From the NCBI RefSeq assembly GCF_000819785.1, contig NZ_CDBK01000042.1, positions 59,235 to 123,234 on the forward strand: 64,000 bases of DNA, in the 5' to 3' direction. A program made the position numbers and the translations under genes. This DNA is from Aeromonas caviae. Its GTDB lineage: Bacteria; Pseudomonadota; Gammaproteobacteria; Enterobacterales; Aeromonadaceae. The notes under the pieces are model-generated. The model saw only the letters and a program-made list of their open reading frames with translations. It searched no databases and was not told the origin of the DNA. Shown here one piece after another: positions 8,076 to 17,742 of this stretch (its first letter is position 1; each line of letters begins with the position of its first letter).

Positions 8076-9473
8076 ATGACAAAGACAGAGGAAGCAAGCG
8101 TGCAAGCAGAACAGATTGTGTGGGATCAGGCCCTGATCGAAAAATACAACTACAGTGGTCCGCGTTATACCTCCTATCCCACTGCGCTGGAGTTCAACGA
8201 GGGGTTCGGCTATCCGGACTTTGTCCAGGCAGCGGGCCAGTATCCTGCACGCAATCTGTCGCTCTACGTGCATATCCCCTTCTGTCACAAGCTCTGCTAC
8301 TACTGCGGCTGCAACAAGGTCATTACCCGGCACCAGCACAAGGCAGATCAATACCTCGACTACCTCGAACAGGAGATCAAGGCCCAGGCCCCCCTGTTCA
8401 AGGAGAGACTAGTCACCCAGCTGCACTGGGGTGGCGGCACACCCACCTATCTGAGCGAACCCCAGACTCGTCGCCTGATGGCCATGTTGCGGGAGCACTT
8501 CCACTTCGCCGAGGAGGGGGAGATCAGCATCGAGGTGGATCCCCGCGAGATCGAATTGTCCATGCTGGATGTGCTGCGGGAGCTCGGTTTCAACCGCATC
8601 AGCCTTGGCGTTCAGGACTTCAACAAGGCGGTCCAGGTTGCGGTCAATCGGGAGCAGGACAACGACTTCATCCGCGCCATGCTGGTCCGTGCCCGCGAGC
8701 TGGGGTTCCGCTCCACCAATCTGGATCTCATCTACGGTCTGCCGCACCAGAACCGGGAGAGCTTCCATCACACCCTGGAAGAGGTGCTCAAGACCGACCC
8801 GGCCCGCCTGTCCATCTTCAACTATGCCCACCTGCCGAGCCGTTTTGCCGCCCAGCACAAGCTGAAAGAAGCGGACATGCCGGCGCCGCAGGAGAAGCTG
8901 GCCATGCTGCAGGACACCATTGCCTTCCTGACCGGCCAGGGTTATCAGTTCATCGGCATGGACCACTTTGCCAAGCCCGATGACGAGCTGGCCGTCGCCC
9001 AGCGCGAGGGCAAGCTGCATCGCAACTTCCAGGGCTATACCACCCAGGGGGATTGCGATCTGCTGGGGCTGGGGGTCTCTTCCATCAGCATGATGGGGGA
9101 TGCCTATTCCCAGAACCAGAAGGATCTCAAAACCTACTATGCCCAGGTCGAGTCACTGGGCCATGCCCAGTGGAAGGGGTGCTCCCTCAATCGGGACGAT
9201 CTGATCCGTCGTGAGGTGATCAAACGCCTCATCTGCGATTTTTCCCTGAACTTCGCCGCTGTGGAGCAGGCCCACGGCCTGGTGTTCAAGGAGTATTTTG
9301 CCGAGGATCTCAAGCTGTTGCAGACCTTCATCGACGACGGTCTGGTGCGCATGACCGAAGAGGGGCTGGAGGTGGTCTCCACCGGTCAGCTGCTGATCCG
9401 CAACATCTGCATGTGCTTCGATGTCTACCTGCGCAGCAAGGCGCGCCAGCAGCAGTTCTCCCGGGTGATCTAG
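8076..9473 (+). CDS. hemN: Oxygen-independent coproporphyrinogen III dehydrogenase
   Basis: HemN is a radical SAM enzyme that converts coproporphyrinogen III to protoporphyrinogen IX without oxygen. The 465-residue protein has the CX3CX2CXC cluster-binding motif at C70, C74, C77 and C79 (HIPFCHKLCYYCGCNK), the GGGTPTYL SAM-binding segment, GVQDFNKAVQ, and a C-terminal LIRNICMCFDVYLR block typical of true HemN rather than the HemW paralog. It is the last gene of the yihI-DUF2489-hemN unit and ends at a bidirectional terminator. HemF is also encoded in this window. Confidence 0.97.
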   Translation: MTKTEEASVQAEQIVWDQALIEKYNYSGPRYTSYPTALEFNEGFGYPDFVQAAGQYPARNLSLYVHIPFCHKLCYYCGCNKVITRHQHKADQYLDYLEQEIKAQAPLFKERLVTQLHWGGGTPTYLSEPQTRRLMAMLREHFHFAEEGEISIEVDPREIELSMLDVLRELGFNRISLGVQDFNKAVQVAVNREQDNDFIRAMLVRARELGFRSTNLDLIYGLPHQNRESFHHTLEEVLKTDPARLSIFNYAHLPSRFAAQHKLKEADMPAPQEKLAMLQDTIAFLTGQGYQFIGMDHFAKPDDELAVAQREGKLHRNFQGYTTQGDCDLLGLGVSSISMMGDAYSQNQKDLKTYYAQVESLGHAQWKGCSLNRDDLIRREVIKRLICDFSLNFAAVEQAHGLVFKEYFAEDLKLLQTFIDDGLVRMTEEGLEVVSTGQLLIRNICMCFDVYLRSKARQQQFSRVI

Positions 9474-9496
9474 ACCGGGCAATGTCGTGGGACAAT

Positions 9497-9526
9497 AAAA
9501 AAACCGCCTTTCGGCGGTTTTTTTAT
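9497..9526. terminator. Bidirectional terminator between hemN and add
   Basis: AAACCGCC and GGCGGTTT pair around TTTC, with an A-tract before and a T-tract after, so it can end both the plus-strand hemN and minus-strand add transcripts. Confidence 0.92.
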
Positions 9527-9542
9527 TGGGTTTTACCCCTGC

Positions 9543-10544
9543 TCAGCGTTGAGCCGCACGGGCACTCAGCTCGGCCTTCTCGGCTTCGCTCAGGAAGGCC
9601 AGGGTCAGGCCGTTTTGCTGGGCGGTGCGGATCTCGCTCACCGTCATGCCGGCAGCCGGGGCCGCCACCTCGTATTCATGGGGCAGGTCGATCCCCTCCA
9701 CCGCCGGATCGTCGGTATTGAGGCAGGCCAGCACGCCGGCTGCCAGGAACTGGCGGATCGGGTGATCGGCCAGACTCGCCACCGTGGTGGTCTGGAGGTT
9801 GGAGGTGAGGCAGGACTCGATGCCGATGCGGTGTTCGGCCAGATAGGCCATCAGGGCCGGATCCTGGATGGCCTTGACGCCGTGGCCGATGCGCTCGGCT
9901 CCCAGCTCGCGAATGGCCTGCCACATGCTCTCGGGGCCGGCGGCTTCACCGGCGTGCACGGTGACCCGCATGCCTGCATCCCGCACCCGGCGGAAGTGGT
10001 CGGTGAAGAGATCGCCCGGGAAGCCCAGTTCGTCGCCGGCCAGATCGATGGCGACCAGGCGATCGCGATGAGCCAGACAGGCATCCAGCTCCTGCTTGCA
10101 CTGCTCGGTGCCGAAGGTACGGCTCATGATGCCGATGAGGTTGGTCTTGATGCCGAAGTCACGGCTGCCTGCGGCCACGCCGTCGATGATGGCTTCGACC
10201 ACGCCCTGCGGGTGCAGTTTGTGGGTCATCGCCATGTAGGCCGGGCTGAAGCGCAGCTCGGCATAGTCGATCCCGGCACGCAGCAGATCCTCCACGTTTT
10301 CGTAGGCGACCCGGCGGCAGGCATCGTAGTCGGCCAGCACGGCCACGCCCCAGTCCAGTTTCTTCAGGAAGGCCACCAGACTCGGCTCGTTCTCGACGAT
10401 CTGCACGTGTGGGCGCAGGGCCTCCAGTTCATCGGCTGGCAGTCGGATGTTGTGCTGACGTCCCAGCTCGAGAATGGTCTGCGGGCGGATGTTGCCATCC
10501 AGATGGCGATGCAGGTCGGTCAGGGGGAGGGATCTGTCAATCAT
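9543..10544 (-). CDS. add: Adenosine deaminase
   Basis: Add hydrolyses adenosine and deoxyadenosine to inosine and deoxyinosine in purine salvage. The 333-residue protein equals E. coli Add in length. It shows the zinc and catalytic residues H12 and H14 (LHRHLDGN), H197 and E200 ([11 protein letters not shown]), H221 (HGVKA) and D278-D279 (NTDDP). Cytoplasmic, with no signal peptide. It is convergent with hemN and on the same strand as the downstream-transcribed gln genes, but its own direction and the glnG terminator indicate an independent unit. Confidence 0.97.
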   Translation of the reverse strand: MIDRSLPLTDLHRHLDGNIRPQTILELGRQHNIRLPADELEALRPHVQIVENEPSLVAFLKKLDWGVAVLADYDACRRVAYENVEDLLRAGIDYAELRFSPAYMAMTHKLHPQGVVEAIIDGVAAGSRDFGIKTNLIGIMSRTFGTEQCKQELDACLAHRDRLVAIDLAGDELGFPGDLFTDHFRRVRDAGMRVTVHAGEAAGPESMWQAIRELGAERIGHGVKAIQDPALMAYLAEHRIGIESCLTSNLQTTTVASLADHPIRQFLAAGVLACLNTDDPAVEGIDLPHEYEVAAPAAGMTVSEIRTAQQNGLTLAFLSEAEKAELSARAAQR

Positions 10545-10599
10545 GGGGCACCTTCTGCGAGTCGGGTTGGAAAGCCTGCCATTCTAGGCGGGGCGCCTG

Positions 10600-10632
10600 A
10601 AAAAGATACCCCGTTTGCAAGCAAACGGGGTG
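10600..10632 (-). terminator. Terminator after glnG
   Basis: A perfect 11-bp inverted repeat (ACCCCGTTTGC/GCAAACGGGGT) with a 2-nt loop; on the minus strand it is followed by ATCTTTTTC. It lies 54 bp past the glnG stop. Confidence 0.8.
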
Positions 10633-10685
10633 TGATTGGTCAGGCTTTCCCTCAAGGCGTGATGGGAATCGTTTTTCCCGCAGGC

Positions 10686-12104
10686 TCAGGGAATGTCGAG
10701 CTCCTTGAGCTTGCGGGTCAGGGTATTGCGGCCCCAGCCGAGCAGGCGGGCTGCCTCCTGCTTGTGACCGTGGGTGTGATCCAGTGCCGTCTCCAGCATG
10801 ATCCGTTCGAACTGGGGCATGGCATCCGCCAGGATATCGGTCTCCCCCAGCGCCAGCTTGGCGGCCACCCAGTCCTGCAACTGCTGCTGCCAGCCACCGG
10901 TCAGGGCGGGCTGGCCCGGCTCGGCGGTGCTGGTGATGGGAGTCAGCAGCTCGGTGGGCAGATCGCCTACCAACACCTCCTGGCCCGAGGCCATCACCGT
11001 CAGCCAGCGGCAGACGTTCTCCAGCTGGCGCACGTTGCCCGGCCAGGGGAGGCGGCTGATGTAGGTCTGGGTATCCGGGTGCAGGCTCTTGGCCTCCACG
11101 TTCAGCTCCTTGGCGGCTCGCAGCAGGAAGTGCTGGGCCAGCTGGGGGATGTCCTCCCGGCGCTCCTTGAGGGCCGGAATATGGATGCGGATGACGTTGA
11201 GGCGGTGGAACAGGTCTTCCCGAAACTCGCCGTCGGCGACCCGCTTCTCCAGATTCTGGTGGGTGGCGGCAATGATCCGCACATCCACCTGCACCGGTTG
11301 GTGGCCGCCAACCCGGTAGAACTGCCCGTCCGCCAGTACCCGCAGCAACCGGGTCTGCACGTCCAGCGGCATGTCGCCTATTTCGTCGAGAAACAGGGTG
11401 CCGCCATCGGCCTGTTCGAAGCGGCCGTGACGAATGTTGTTGGCGCCGGTGAAGGCTCCCTTCTCATGGCCGAACAGCTCGGATTCGATGAGATCTTTCG
11501 GGATGGCCGCCATGTTGAGGGCGATGAAGTTCTTGTGGGCTCGGGGGCTGTGCTTGTGCAGCGCATGAGCGACCAGCTCCTTGCCGGTACCGCTTTGACC
11601 GTTGATGAGCACCGAGATGCTGGAGCGCGACAGCCGGCCGATGGCGCGGAACACCTCCTGCATGGCAGGGGCTTCGCCGATGATCTCCGGGGTGGTGGTG
11701 GCTTCCTGTTGGCGAGCCTTGCGCTTGGTCCGCTGCTCCTTGAGGTGGTTCTCGGCCCGGCGTACCAGGGTGACCGCTTCGTCGATGTCGAACGGCTTGG
11801 GCAGGTATTCGAAGGCACCTCGCTGGTAGGCGTTGACTGCGGAGTCGAGGTCCGAGTGGGCCGTCATGATGATGATGGGCAGATCGGCTTGGCGGCGATG
11901 GATCTGCTCCAGCAGGCTCAGGCCGTCGATGCCCGGCATGCGAATATCCGAGAGGATCACGTCCGGTGAGCGCATCTCCAGTGAACTCAGCAGGGCTTCG
12001 CCGTCGGCGAAACTTTCGCATTCGAAGCCTTCGCTGCCAAGGGTGCGCTCCAGAACCCACCGGATGGAGCTGTCGTCATCGACGATCCACACTTTTGCTG
12101 TCAT
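10686..12104 (-). CDS. glnG: Nitrogen regulator NtrC (NRI)
   Basis: NtrC is the response regulator that activates sigma54 promoters under nitrogen limitation. The 472-residue protein has a receiver domain (1-~120; phosphoacceptor D53 in LSDIRMPG, acidic pocket DDD9-11) and a central AAA+ domain with Walker A GQSGTGKE, the sigma54-contacting GAFTGA loop and Walker [16 protein letters not shown]-terminal Fis-type helix-turn-helix ([21 protein letters not shown]) follows. It lies 9 bp downstream of glnL and is the last gene before a strong terminator. Confidence 0.97.
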   Translation of the reverse strand: MTAKVWIVDDDSSIRWVLERTLGSEGFECESFADGEALLSSLEMRSPDVILSDIRMPGIDGLSLLEQIHRRQADLPIIIMTAHSDLDSAVNAYQRGAFEYLPKPFDIDEAVTLVRRAENHLKEQRTKRKARQQEATTTPEIIGEAPAMQEVFRAIGRLSRSSISVLINGQSGTGKELVAHALHKHSPRAHKNFIALNMAAIPKDLIESELFGHEKGAFTGANNIRHGRFEQADGGTLFLDEIGDMPLDVQTRLLRVLADGQFYRVGGHQPVQVDVRIIAATHQNLEKRVADGEFREDLFHRLNVIRIHIPALKERREDIPQLAQHFLLRAAKELNVEAKSLHPDTQTYISRLPWPGNVRQLENVCRWLTVMASGQEVLVGDLPTELLTPITSTAEPGQPALTGGWQQQLQDWVAAKLALGETDILADAMPQFERIMLETALDHTHGHKQEAARLLGWGRNTLTRKLKELDIP

Positions 12105-12113
12105 GAGGTTCCC

Positions 12114-13169
12114 TTATTTGCGAAGTGGTAAATAAATGGTGAATTCGGTGTGGCCCGGCCAGCTGATGCAGTCGATGCGCCCCTTGTGCTGATCGATCAG
12201 GTTCTGGGCTATGGAGAGGCCCAGGCCCGTTCCCCCGTCCTTGCCGGTGATCATGGGGTAGAAGAGGGTGTCGCGAATGGCGTCGGGAATGCCGGGGCCG
12301 TTGTCGATGATCTTGATTTCGGCCGCCAGGCGATAGCGCTGGCCATGGATGGTGATCTGGAAGGCGGTGCGCGTCTTGATGCGGATGAGGCCGTCCTGAT
12401 CCCCAAGGGCTTCGGCGGCGTTGCGCACTATGTTCAGGAACGCCTGTTGCAGCTGGTCCGATTCCATCTCGAATTCGGGGATGCTGGGGTCGTAGTCCCG
12501 TTCGATGCGGATCTGCGGCGGCAGCTCCAGGTCCACCAGACGGCGCACCTGCTCCAGCACGGAGTGAACGTTGTGCATCTGGTGACGGCCGGGACGCTGG
12601 GGACCGAGCAACCTGTCGACCAGCACCCGCAGGCGATCGGCCTGCTCGATGATGATGCCGGTGTATTCACGCAAGGCCGGGTCGGGCAACTCCTTTTGCA
12701 GCAGTTGGGCCGCGCCGCGCAATCCCCCCAGGGGGTTCTTGATCTCGTGCGCCAGGCCGCGCACCAGCTCCTTGGCGGCCTGCTGCTGGGCGTGTTGCTG
12801 CAGCTCCTGGCTGATCTTCTTCTGCTGATCGATCTTGCGCAGTTCTACCACTATCAGTCGCTGTTCATGATCGGCCATGGGACTGACGCTGATCTCCACC
12901 AGCCTGGGCTCCCCCTCCACCACCAGGGTGACTTCGCTGTCGGTGAAGCCCTGCCCCGAAATGAGGCACTGTTTGAAACGCTGCAGATCGAGAGAGATGT
13001 GTTCCAGCAGGTGGGGCAGTTCGATGCCGATCAGTCGTCGTTCGCTGAGGGAAAGCAGCTGCTCTGCCGCCGGGTTGACGAATTGAATGCAGAGACGTTC
13101 ATCCATGAGAATGACGGCGGTCAGCAGATTGTCCAAGAGTGTCTTGGCGTTGTCCGAGCGGGTTGGCAC
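12114..13169 (-). CDS. glnL: Nitrogen sensor kinase/phosphatase NtrB (NRII)
   Basis: NtrB phosphorylates NtrC when nitrogen is scarce and dephosphorylates it when PII is bound. The 351-residue cytoplasmic protein has an N-terminal PAS domain (about 8-115), a dimerisation helix with phosphoacceptor H141 (GLAHEIKNPLGG), and a catalytic domain with N-box NIVRNAAEAL, G1 DNGPGIPD and G2 GGTGLGLSIAQ. There are no membrane segments, as expected for this family. An NtrC site (13205-13221) lies 36 bp upstream, where it could autoregulate glnLG. Confidence 0.97.
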   Translation of the reverse strand: MPTRSDNAKTLLDNLLTAVILMDERLCIQFVNPAAEQLLSLSERRLIGIELPHLLEHISLDLQRFKQCLISGQGFTDSEVTLVVEGEPRLVEISVSPMADHEQRLIVVELRKIDQQKKISQELQQHAQQQAAKELVRGLAHEIKNPLGGLRGAAQLLQKELPDPALREYTGIIIEQADRLRVLVDRLLGPQRPGRHQMHNVHSVLEQVRRLVDLELPPQIRIERDYDPSIPEFEMESDQLQQAFLNIVRNAAEALGDQDGLIRIKTRTAFQITIHGQRYRLAAEIKIIDNGPGIPDAIRDTLFYPMITGKDGGTGLGLSIAQNLIDQHKGRIDCISWPGHTEFTIYLPLRK

Positions 13170-13204
13170 AGGTTTCTCCCTAAAACGGTGCTGTACACCT
13201 AGAA

Positions 13205-13221
13205 TGCACCAATATAGTGCA
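13205..13221. promoter_or_regulatory. NtrC-binding site at the glnL promoter
   Basis: TGCACC-N5-AGTGCA is an excellent NtrC site, 36-52 bp upstream of the glnL start. In E. coli a similar site overlaps the glnL promoter and represses it; by position the same is likely here. Confidence 0.8.
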
Positions 13222-13255
13222 TCAAGTTTACCCGCATCGGTGCGTCACATCACCC

Positions 13256-13825
13256 CTAATTGGCCTTGGGGGCAGCTCTGGGAGCCTGATTCACCGACGC
13301 CCTGTGCAGGTAAAAGGTGGTTGGCTTAGATTTAGCAAGGATCGTACCGTCTTTGGCGAGCAACTCGAGCCGTGCCTCGTAAGCGCCCCTATCGAGGTTT
13401 TCCACCCGTATGGCCAGGCTGTTGTGAACCAGGGGCACCGCCTTGCCGTTCAGGATCAGGCGCACATCGTATTGCACCGGGACCTGGGGAGAGATCTCGC
13501 CCTGGAAGACGATGTTGCCGGTATTGTCGCGCAATGTGCTGCCCGGTTCCGGAGAGATGAGGTCGATCTCCAGGGGAGCCGCTTCCAGGGCTTTCCTGGC
13601 ATCGACACCGGTCAGGCTGTTGAAGTTGTCCACCTGGACCGAGTGGGGGGCTGTGCCGATGAGCGGCGAGACCCGCAGGTCCACCTCTTTTGCGCTCTTG
13701 CCGGGAGGGGGGGCATCGGTGTAGTGGGTCACCCCCTGGGGATCGACCCAGGAGTAGACGCGGGCGGCCTGTGCGGAACAGGAGGCCATCAGCAGGAGGC
13801 TCAGCAGCCAGGGTACAGTGTTCAT
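13256..13825 (-). CDS. DUF4124 domain-containing exported protein
   Basis: A 189-residue protein with a signal peptide (1-20, cleavage after AQA) and, directly at the mature N-terminus, the DUF4124 signature RVYSWVDPQGVTHYTDAPPPG. The remaining part is beta-rich (ISPEPGSTLRDNTGNIVFQG, then YDVRLILNGKAV) and resembles an Ig-like or big fold. The start at 13825 is supported by AAGGAG upstream. It is encoded between glnA and glnL on the same strand, separated from glnA by a terminator. The function of DUF4124 proteins is unknown; a periplasmic or envelope role is inferred. Confidence 0.85.
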   Translation of the reverse strand: MNTVPWLLSLLLMASCSAQAARVYSWVDPQGVTHYTDAPPPGKSAKEVDLRVSPLIGTAPHSVQVDNFNSLTGVDARKALEAAPLEIDLISPEPGSTLRDNTGNIVFQGEISPQVPVQYDVRLILNGKAVPLVHNSLAIRVENLDRGAYEARLELLAKDGTILAKSKPTTFYLHRASVNQAPRAAPKAN

Positions 13826-13971
13826 CCATCTCTCCTTGACGGGGTTCACCTTAATCCTATCAGAGAAAAACCATGGGGTCGGGGTGTGAACAGCCGAGGG
13901 TGGTACGGCTCCGTGAACGGGATCATCTTTCTGCACGATCGTGCCCGTTTGGCGGTATTTCCGTTGCCAGA

Positions 13972-14001
13972 ATGAAAAAAAACCCGCCAGATGGCGGGTT
14001 T
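13972..14001 (-). terminator. Terminator after glnA
   Basis: On the minus strand AAACCCGCCA and TGGCGGGTTT pair, followed by a run of eight T. It starts about 17 bp past the glnA stop and separates glnA from the DUF4124-glnL-glnG genes. Confidence 0.92.
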
Positions 14002-14017
14002 GTCATGGGAAAGCGGA

Positions 14018-15427
14018 TTAGACGGAGTAGTACAGCTCGAACTCCAGCGGGTGCGGGGTCATGCGCACGCGGTCAACATCCTGCTGTTTCAGTTCCAGGT
14101 AGGAGTTGATGAAGTCATCGCTGAACACACCACCACGGGTCAGGAACTCACGGTCTGCATCCAGTGCGGACAGCGCTTCGTCCAGGGAACCGGCAACGGT
14201 CGGCACTTCAGCGGCTTCTTCCGGCGGCAGATCGTACAGGTTCTTGTCCATGGCATCGCCCGGATGGATCTTGTTGATGATGCCGTCCAGACCGGCCATC
14301 AGCTGGGCAGCGAAGGCCAGGTACGGGTTGGCAGCCGGATCCGGGAAGCGTACTTCGATGCGGCGGGCTTTCGGGCTCGGCACGACCGGGATACGGATGG
14401 AGGCAGAACGGTTGCGGGCGGAGTAGGCCAGCATGACCGGTGCTTCATAGCCCGGCACCAGACGCTTGTAGGAGTTGGTGGTCGGGTTGGCGAAGGCGTT
14501 GATGGCCTTGGCGTGCTTGATGATGCCGCCGATGTAGTGCAGTGCCATCTCGGACAGACCGCCGTACAGGTCGCCTGCGAACAGGTTGACGCCGTCTTTG
14601 GCCAGGGACTGGTGGCAGTGCATGCCGGAGCCGTTGTCACCGAACATGGGTTTCGGCATGAAGGTGACGGTCTTGTTGTAGGCGTGGGCCACGTTGTGGA
14701 TCACGTACTTCAGGACCTGTACTTCGTCAGCCTTCAGGGTGAGGGTGTTGAAGCGGGTTGCGATCTCGTTCTGACCGGCGGTCGCCACTTCGTGGTGGTG
14801 AGCTTCGACGACCTGGCCCATCTCTTCCAGCACCAGGCACATGGCGGCACGGATGTCCTGGGAGGAGTCAACCGGGGCAACCGGGAAGTAACCACCCTTG
14901 ACGAATGGACGGTGACCCTTGTTGCCGTGCTCGTAGTCGGTACCGGAGTTCCAGGCAGCTTCTTCGGATTCGATCTTCACGAAGCTGTGGCCCATGGTGT
15001 TGGAGAAGGTGATGTTGTCGAACATGAAGAATTCCGGCTCCGGCCCGAACAGCACGGTGTCAGCGATGCCGCTGGACTTCAGGAAATCTTCGGCACGCTT
15101 GGCGATGGAGCGCGGATCGCGGTCATAGCCTTGCATGGTGGCGGGTTCAAGCACGTCACAGACGATGTTCAGAGTGGTCTCTTCGGTGAACGGGTCCAGT
15201 TTGGCGGAAGCCGGGTCCGGCATCAGCACCATGTCAGACTCGTTGATGCCCTTCCAGCCGCCGATGGAGGAACCATCGAACATCTTGCCGTCTTCGAAGA
15301 AGTCTTCGTCAACCTGGTGGGAAGGGATGGATACGTGCTGCTCTTTACCCTTGGTGTCGGTAAAACGCAGATCAACAAACTTGACTTCGTGTTCCTGGAT
15401 CAGGGCCAAAACGTTCTGGGCTGACAT
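14018..15427 (-). CDS. glnA: Glutamine synthetase, type I
   Basis: GlnA forms glutamine from glutamate, ammonia and ATP; the active form is a dodecamer. The 469-residue protein equals the E. coli enzyme in length. It shows the [15 protein letters not shown] beta-grasp signature, the metal and ATP site [25 protein letters not shown], and the adenylylation-site segment [11 protein letters not shown] (tyrosine near 398), so it is probably controlled by GlnE. A ribosome site GGAGGT lies 9 bp before the ATG. Regulation by a sigma54 promoter and NtrC enhancers is visible upstream. Confidence 0.98.
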   Translation of the reverse strand: MSAQNVLALIQEHEVKFVDLRFTDTKGKEQHVSIPSHQVDEDFFEDGKMFDGSSIGGWKGINESDMVLMPDPASAKLDPFTEETTLNIVCDVLEPATMQGYDRDPRSIAKRAEDFLKSSGIADTVLFGPEPEFFMFDNITFSNTMGHSFVKIESEEAAWNSGTDYEHGNKGHRPFVKGGYFPVAPVDSSQDIRAAMCLVLEEMGQVVEAHHHEVATAGQNEIATRFNTLTLKADEVQVLKYVIHNVAHAYNKTVTFMPKPMFGDNGSGMHCHQSLAKDGVNLFAGDLYGGLSEMALHYIGGIIKHAKAINAFANPTTNSYKRLVPGYEAPVMLAYSARNRSASIRIPVVPSPKARRIEVRFPDPAANPYLAFAAQLMAGLDGIINKIHPGDAMDKNLYDLPPEEAAEVPTVAGSLDEALSALDADREFLTRGGVFSDDFINSYLELKQQDVDRVRMTPHPLEFELYYSV

Positions 15428-15482
15428 GCTAAGTAACCTCCGGTGTTAAAACTCTTTGGGTGAATGCGTCGTCACATTCACA

Positions 15483-15501
15483 TAAGCCAGTATCGTGCCA
15501 A
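15483..15501 (-). promoter_or_regulatory. Sigma54 promoter of glnA
   Basis: On the minus strand TTGGCACGATACTGGCTTA carries the GG-N10-GC core and closely parallels E. coli glnAp2. The start codon is 56 bp downstream. Confidence 0.85.
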
Positions 15502-15574
15502 GTTTGTGACAGCTTGATTTCAGGGCACTTGCACCGTTTCAGGCTGTCGAGAAACCCGTTCTCATGCCGGTTGC

Positions 15575-15591
15575 TGCATTAAAGTGGTGCA
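15575..15591. promoter_or_regulatory. NtrC enhancer site 1 of glnA
   Basis: TGCATT-N5-GGTGCA fits the NtrC dyad with one change. It lies about 75-90 bp upstream of the sigma54 promoter, a normal enhancer distance. Confidence 0.78.
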
Positions 15592-15608
15592 ACCTTGGAT
15601 CGTTTTGG

Positions 15609-15625
15609 TGCACCGAGATGGTGCG
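15609..15625. promoter_or_regulatory. NtrC enhancer site 2 of glnA
   Basis: TGCACC-N5-GGTGCG fits the NtrC dyad with one change. Its centre is 34 bp from site 1, close to three helical turns, which allows cooperative binding on one DNA face. Confidence 0.78.
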
Positions 15626-15777
15626 CCAGCGTATCCAGGCCATCTAAGCAGCCTTTTGCTGCGGGGTCCATGATCCTGATCCTTTGTTGTGTGTGAATGT
15701 GTTGCAATTCTGCTAGGCAGATCACAAAGGCGAGAGTACAATTAGCGCCCAATTTTACCCGGTGATTTGAGGCGAGA

Positions 15778-17589
15778 ATGTTAGAGAATTTACGCAATAT
15801 TGCGATTATTGCGCACGTTGACCACGGCAAAACGACTCTGGTTGATAAGCTGCTGCAGCAATCCGGCACTCTGGATCGCACCAGCGAAGGTCAGGAACGG
15901 ATCATGGACTCCAATGATCTGGAACGGGAACGTGGCATCACCATTCTCGCCAAGAACACTGCGATCCGTTGGAACGACTACCGCATCAACATCGTGGATA
16001 CCCCGGGTCACGCCGACTTCGGTGGTGAAGTTGAGCGCGTGCTCTCCATGGTTGACTCCGTGCTGCTGCTGGTCGACGCCGTTGACGGCCCGATGCCGCA
16101 GACCCGTTTCGTGACCCAGAAGGCGTTCGCCCAGGGTCTGAAGCCCATCGTGGTCATCAACAAGATCGACCGTCCGGGTGCTCGTCCTGACTGGGTAATG
16201 GATCAGGTCTTCGATCTGTTCGACAACCTGGGTGCCACCGATGAGCAACTGGACTTCAAGGTTGTTTACGCCTCTGCACTGAACGGTTGGGCCACCCTGG
16301 ATCAGGACGTCCCGTCCGAGAACATGGAACCCCTGTTCCAGGCCATCGTCGACAACGTGGAAGCCCCAAAGGGCGACGTTGACGGTGCCTTCCAGATGCA
16401 AATCTCCCAGCTGGACTACAACTCCTACGTGGGCGTCATCGGTATCGGCCGCATCACCCGTGGTCGCGTCAAGACCAACCAGCAGGTCACCATCGTCGGT
16501 GCCAACGGCAAACCGCGTACCGGCAAGGTCGGTCAGGTGCTGGGCTACCTGGGCCTGTCCCGTACCGAAGTGACCGACGCGCAAGCGGGCGACATCATCG
16601 CCATCACCGGTCTGGGCGAGCTGAAGATCTCCGACACCATCTGTGACAACAGTGCCGTCGAAGCCCTGCCGCCGCTCTCCGTTGACGAGCCGACCGTGAA
16701 CATGACCTTCCAGGTCAACACCTCGCCGTTCGCCGGTAAAGAAGGCAAGTTCGTCACCTCCCGCAACATTCTGGAGCGTCTGAACCAGGAGCTGGTCCAC
16801 AACGTGGCCCTGCGCGTGGAAGAGACCGAAGATCCGGACAAGTTCCGCGTCTCCGGCCGTGGTGAACTGCACCTCTCCATCCTGATCGAAAACATGCGCC
16901 GCGAAGGTTACGAACTGGCGGTATCCCGTCCGGAAGTTATCCTGCGTACCGTGGATGGCGAACTGCAAGAACCGTTCGAAACCGTCACTGTGGACGTGGA
17001 AGAAGCGCATCAGGGTTCCGTGATGGAGCAGCTCGGCCTGCGTAAAGGCGAGATGACCAACATGACCCCGGATGGCAAGGGTCGCGTCCGTCTGGACTTC
17101 ATCATCCCGAGCCGTGGTCTGATCGGCTTCCAGACCGAGTTCCTGACCATGACCTCTGGTACCGGTCTGCTGTACCACACCTTCGACCACTACGGTCCGC
17201 ACAAGGGTGGCAGCATCGGTGAGCGTCAGAACGGCGTGCTGATCTCCAACGCCACCGGCAAGGCCCTGACCTTCGCCCTGTTCGGTCTGCAAGATCGTGG
17301 TCGTCTGTTCATCGGTCACGCGACCGAAGTGTACGAAGGCCAGGTGATCGGGATCCACTCCCGCTCCAACGACCTGACCGTCAACTGCCTGAAAGGCAAG
17401 CAGCTGACCAACATGCGTGCCTCCGGTACCGACGAAGCCCAGGTGCTGACTCCGCCGATCCGCATGACCCTGGAGCAGGCTCTCGAGTTCATCGACAACG
17501 ATGAGCTGGTGGAGATCACCCCCAAGGCCATCCGTATCCGTAAAAAGCTGCTGACCGAACTGGATCGCAAGCGCGCCGGTCGTGCTTGA
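15778..17589 (+). CDS. typA: Ribosome-associated translational GTPase TypA/BipA
   Basis: BipA is an EF-G-like GTPase involved in 50S assembly and stress adaptation, especially at low temperature. The 603-residue protein has G1 AHVDHGKTT, the switch region RERGITI, G3 DTPGHADFG and G4 NKIDRP. It also has EF-G-like domain II and III/V segments and the C-terminal domain unique to BipA ([15 protein letters not shown]). It diverges from glnA across 350 bp that hold the glnA control region and a -10-like TACAAT at 15737. GAGG precedes the ATG. Confidence 0.97.
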   Translation: MLENLRNIAIIAHVDHGKTTLVDKLLQQSGTLDRTSEGQERIMDSNDLERERGITILAKNTAIRWNDYRINIVDTPGHADFGGEVERVLSMVDSVLLLVDAVDGPMPQTRFVTQKAFAQGLKPIVVINKIDRPGARPDWVMDQVFDLFDNLGATDEQLDFKVVYASALNGWATLDQDVPSENMEPLFQAIVDNVEAPKGDVDGAFQMQISQLDYNSYVGVIGIGRITRGRVKTNQQVTIVGANGKPRTGKVGQVLGYLGLSRTEVTDAQAGDIIAITGLGELKISDTICDNSAVEALPPLSVDEPTVNMTFQVNTSPFAGKEGKFVTSRNILERLNQELVHNVALRVEETEDPDKFRVSGRGELHLSILIENMRREGYELAVSRPEVILRTVDGELQEPFETVTVDVEEAHQGSVMEQLGLRKGEMTNMTPDGKGRVRLDFIIPSRGLIGFQTEFLTMTSGTGLLYHTFDHYGPHKGGSIGERQNGVLISNATGKALTFALFGLQDRGRLFIGHATEVYEGQVIGIHSRSNDLTVNCLKGKQLTNMRASGTDEAQVLTPPIRMTLEQALEFIDNDELVEITPKAIRIRKKLLTELDRKRAGRA

Positions 17590-17615
17590 TCGATAGCTGT
17601 TCATCGACAGACCAA

Positions 17616-17641
17616 AGAGAGGCCTTATGGCCTCTTTTTTT
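17616..17641 (+). terminator. Terminator after typA
   Basis: AGAGGCC and GGCCTCT pair around TTAT, followed by TTTTTT; 29 bp after the stop. Confidence 0.92.
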
Positions 17642-17742
17642 ATGGGCTCGACATGAGGGCGCATGGGGCCTGAGCTCGATGGAGGCGCATCCGGCCGGTC
17701 TGCGGGTGGCCAAATGACCACCCTATCTGACACAATGTCTGC

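Noticed and set aside
9549..11969. An 806-codon plus-strand open frame opposite add and glnG
   Set aside because: Shadow of two conserved minus-strand genes; it also runs through the glnG terminator.
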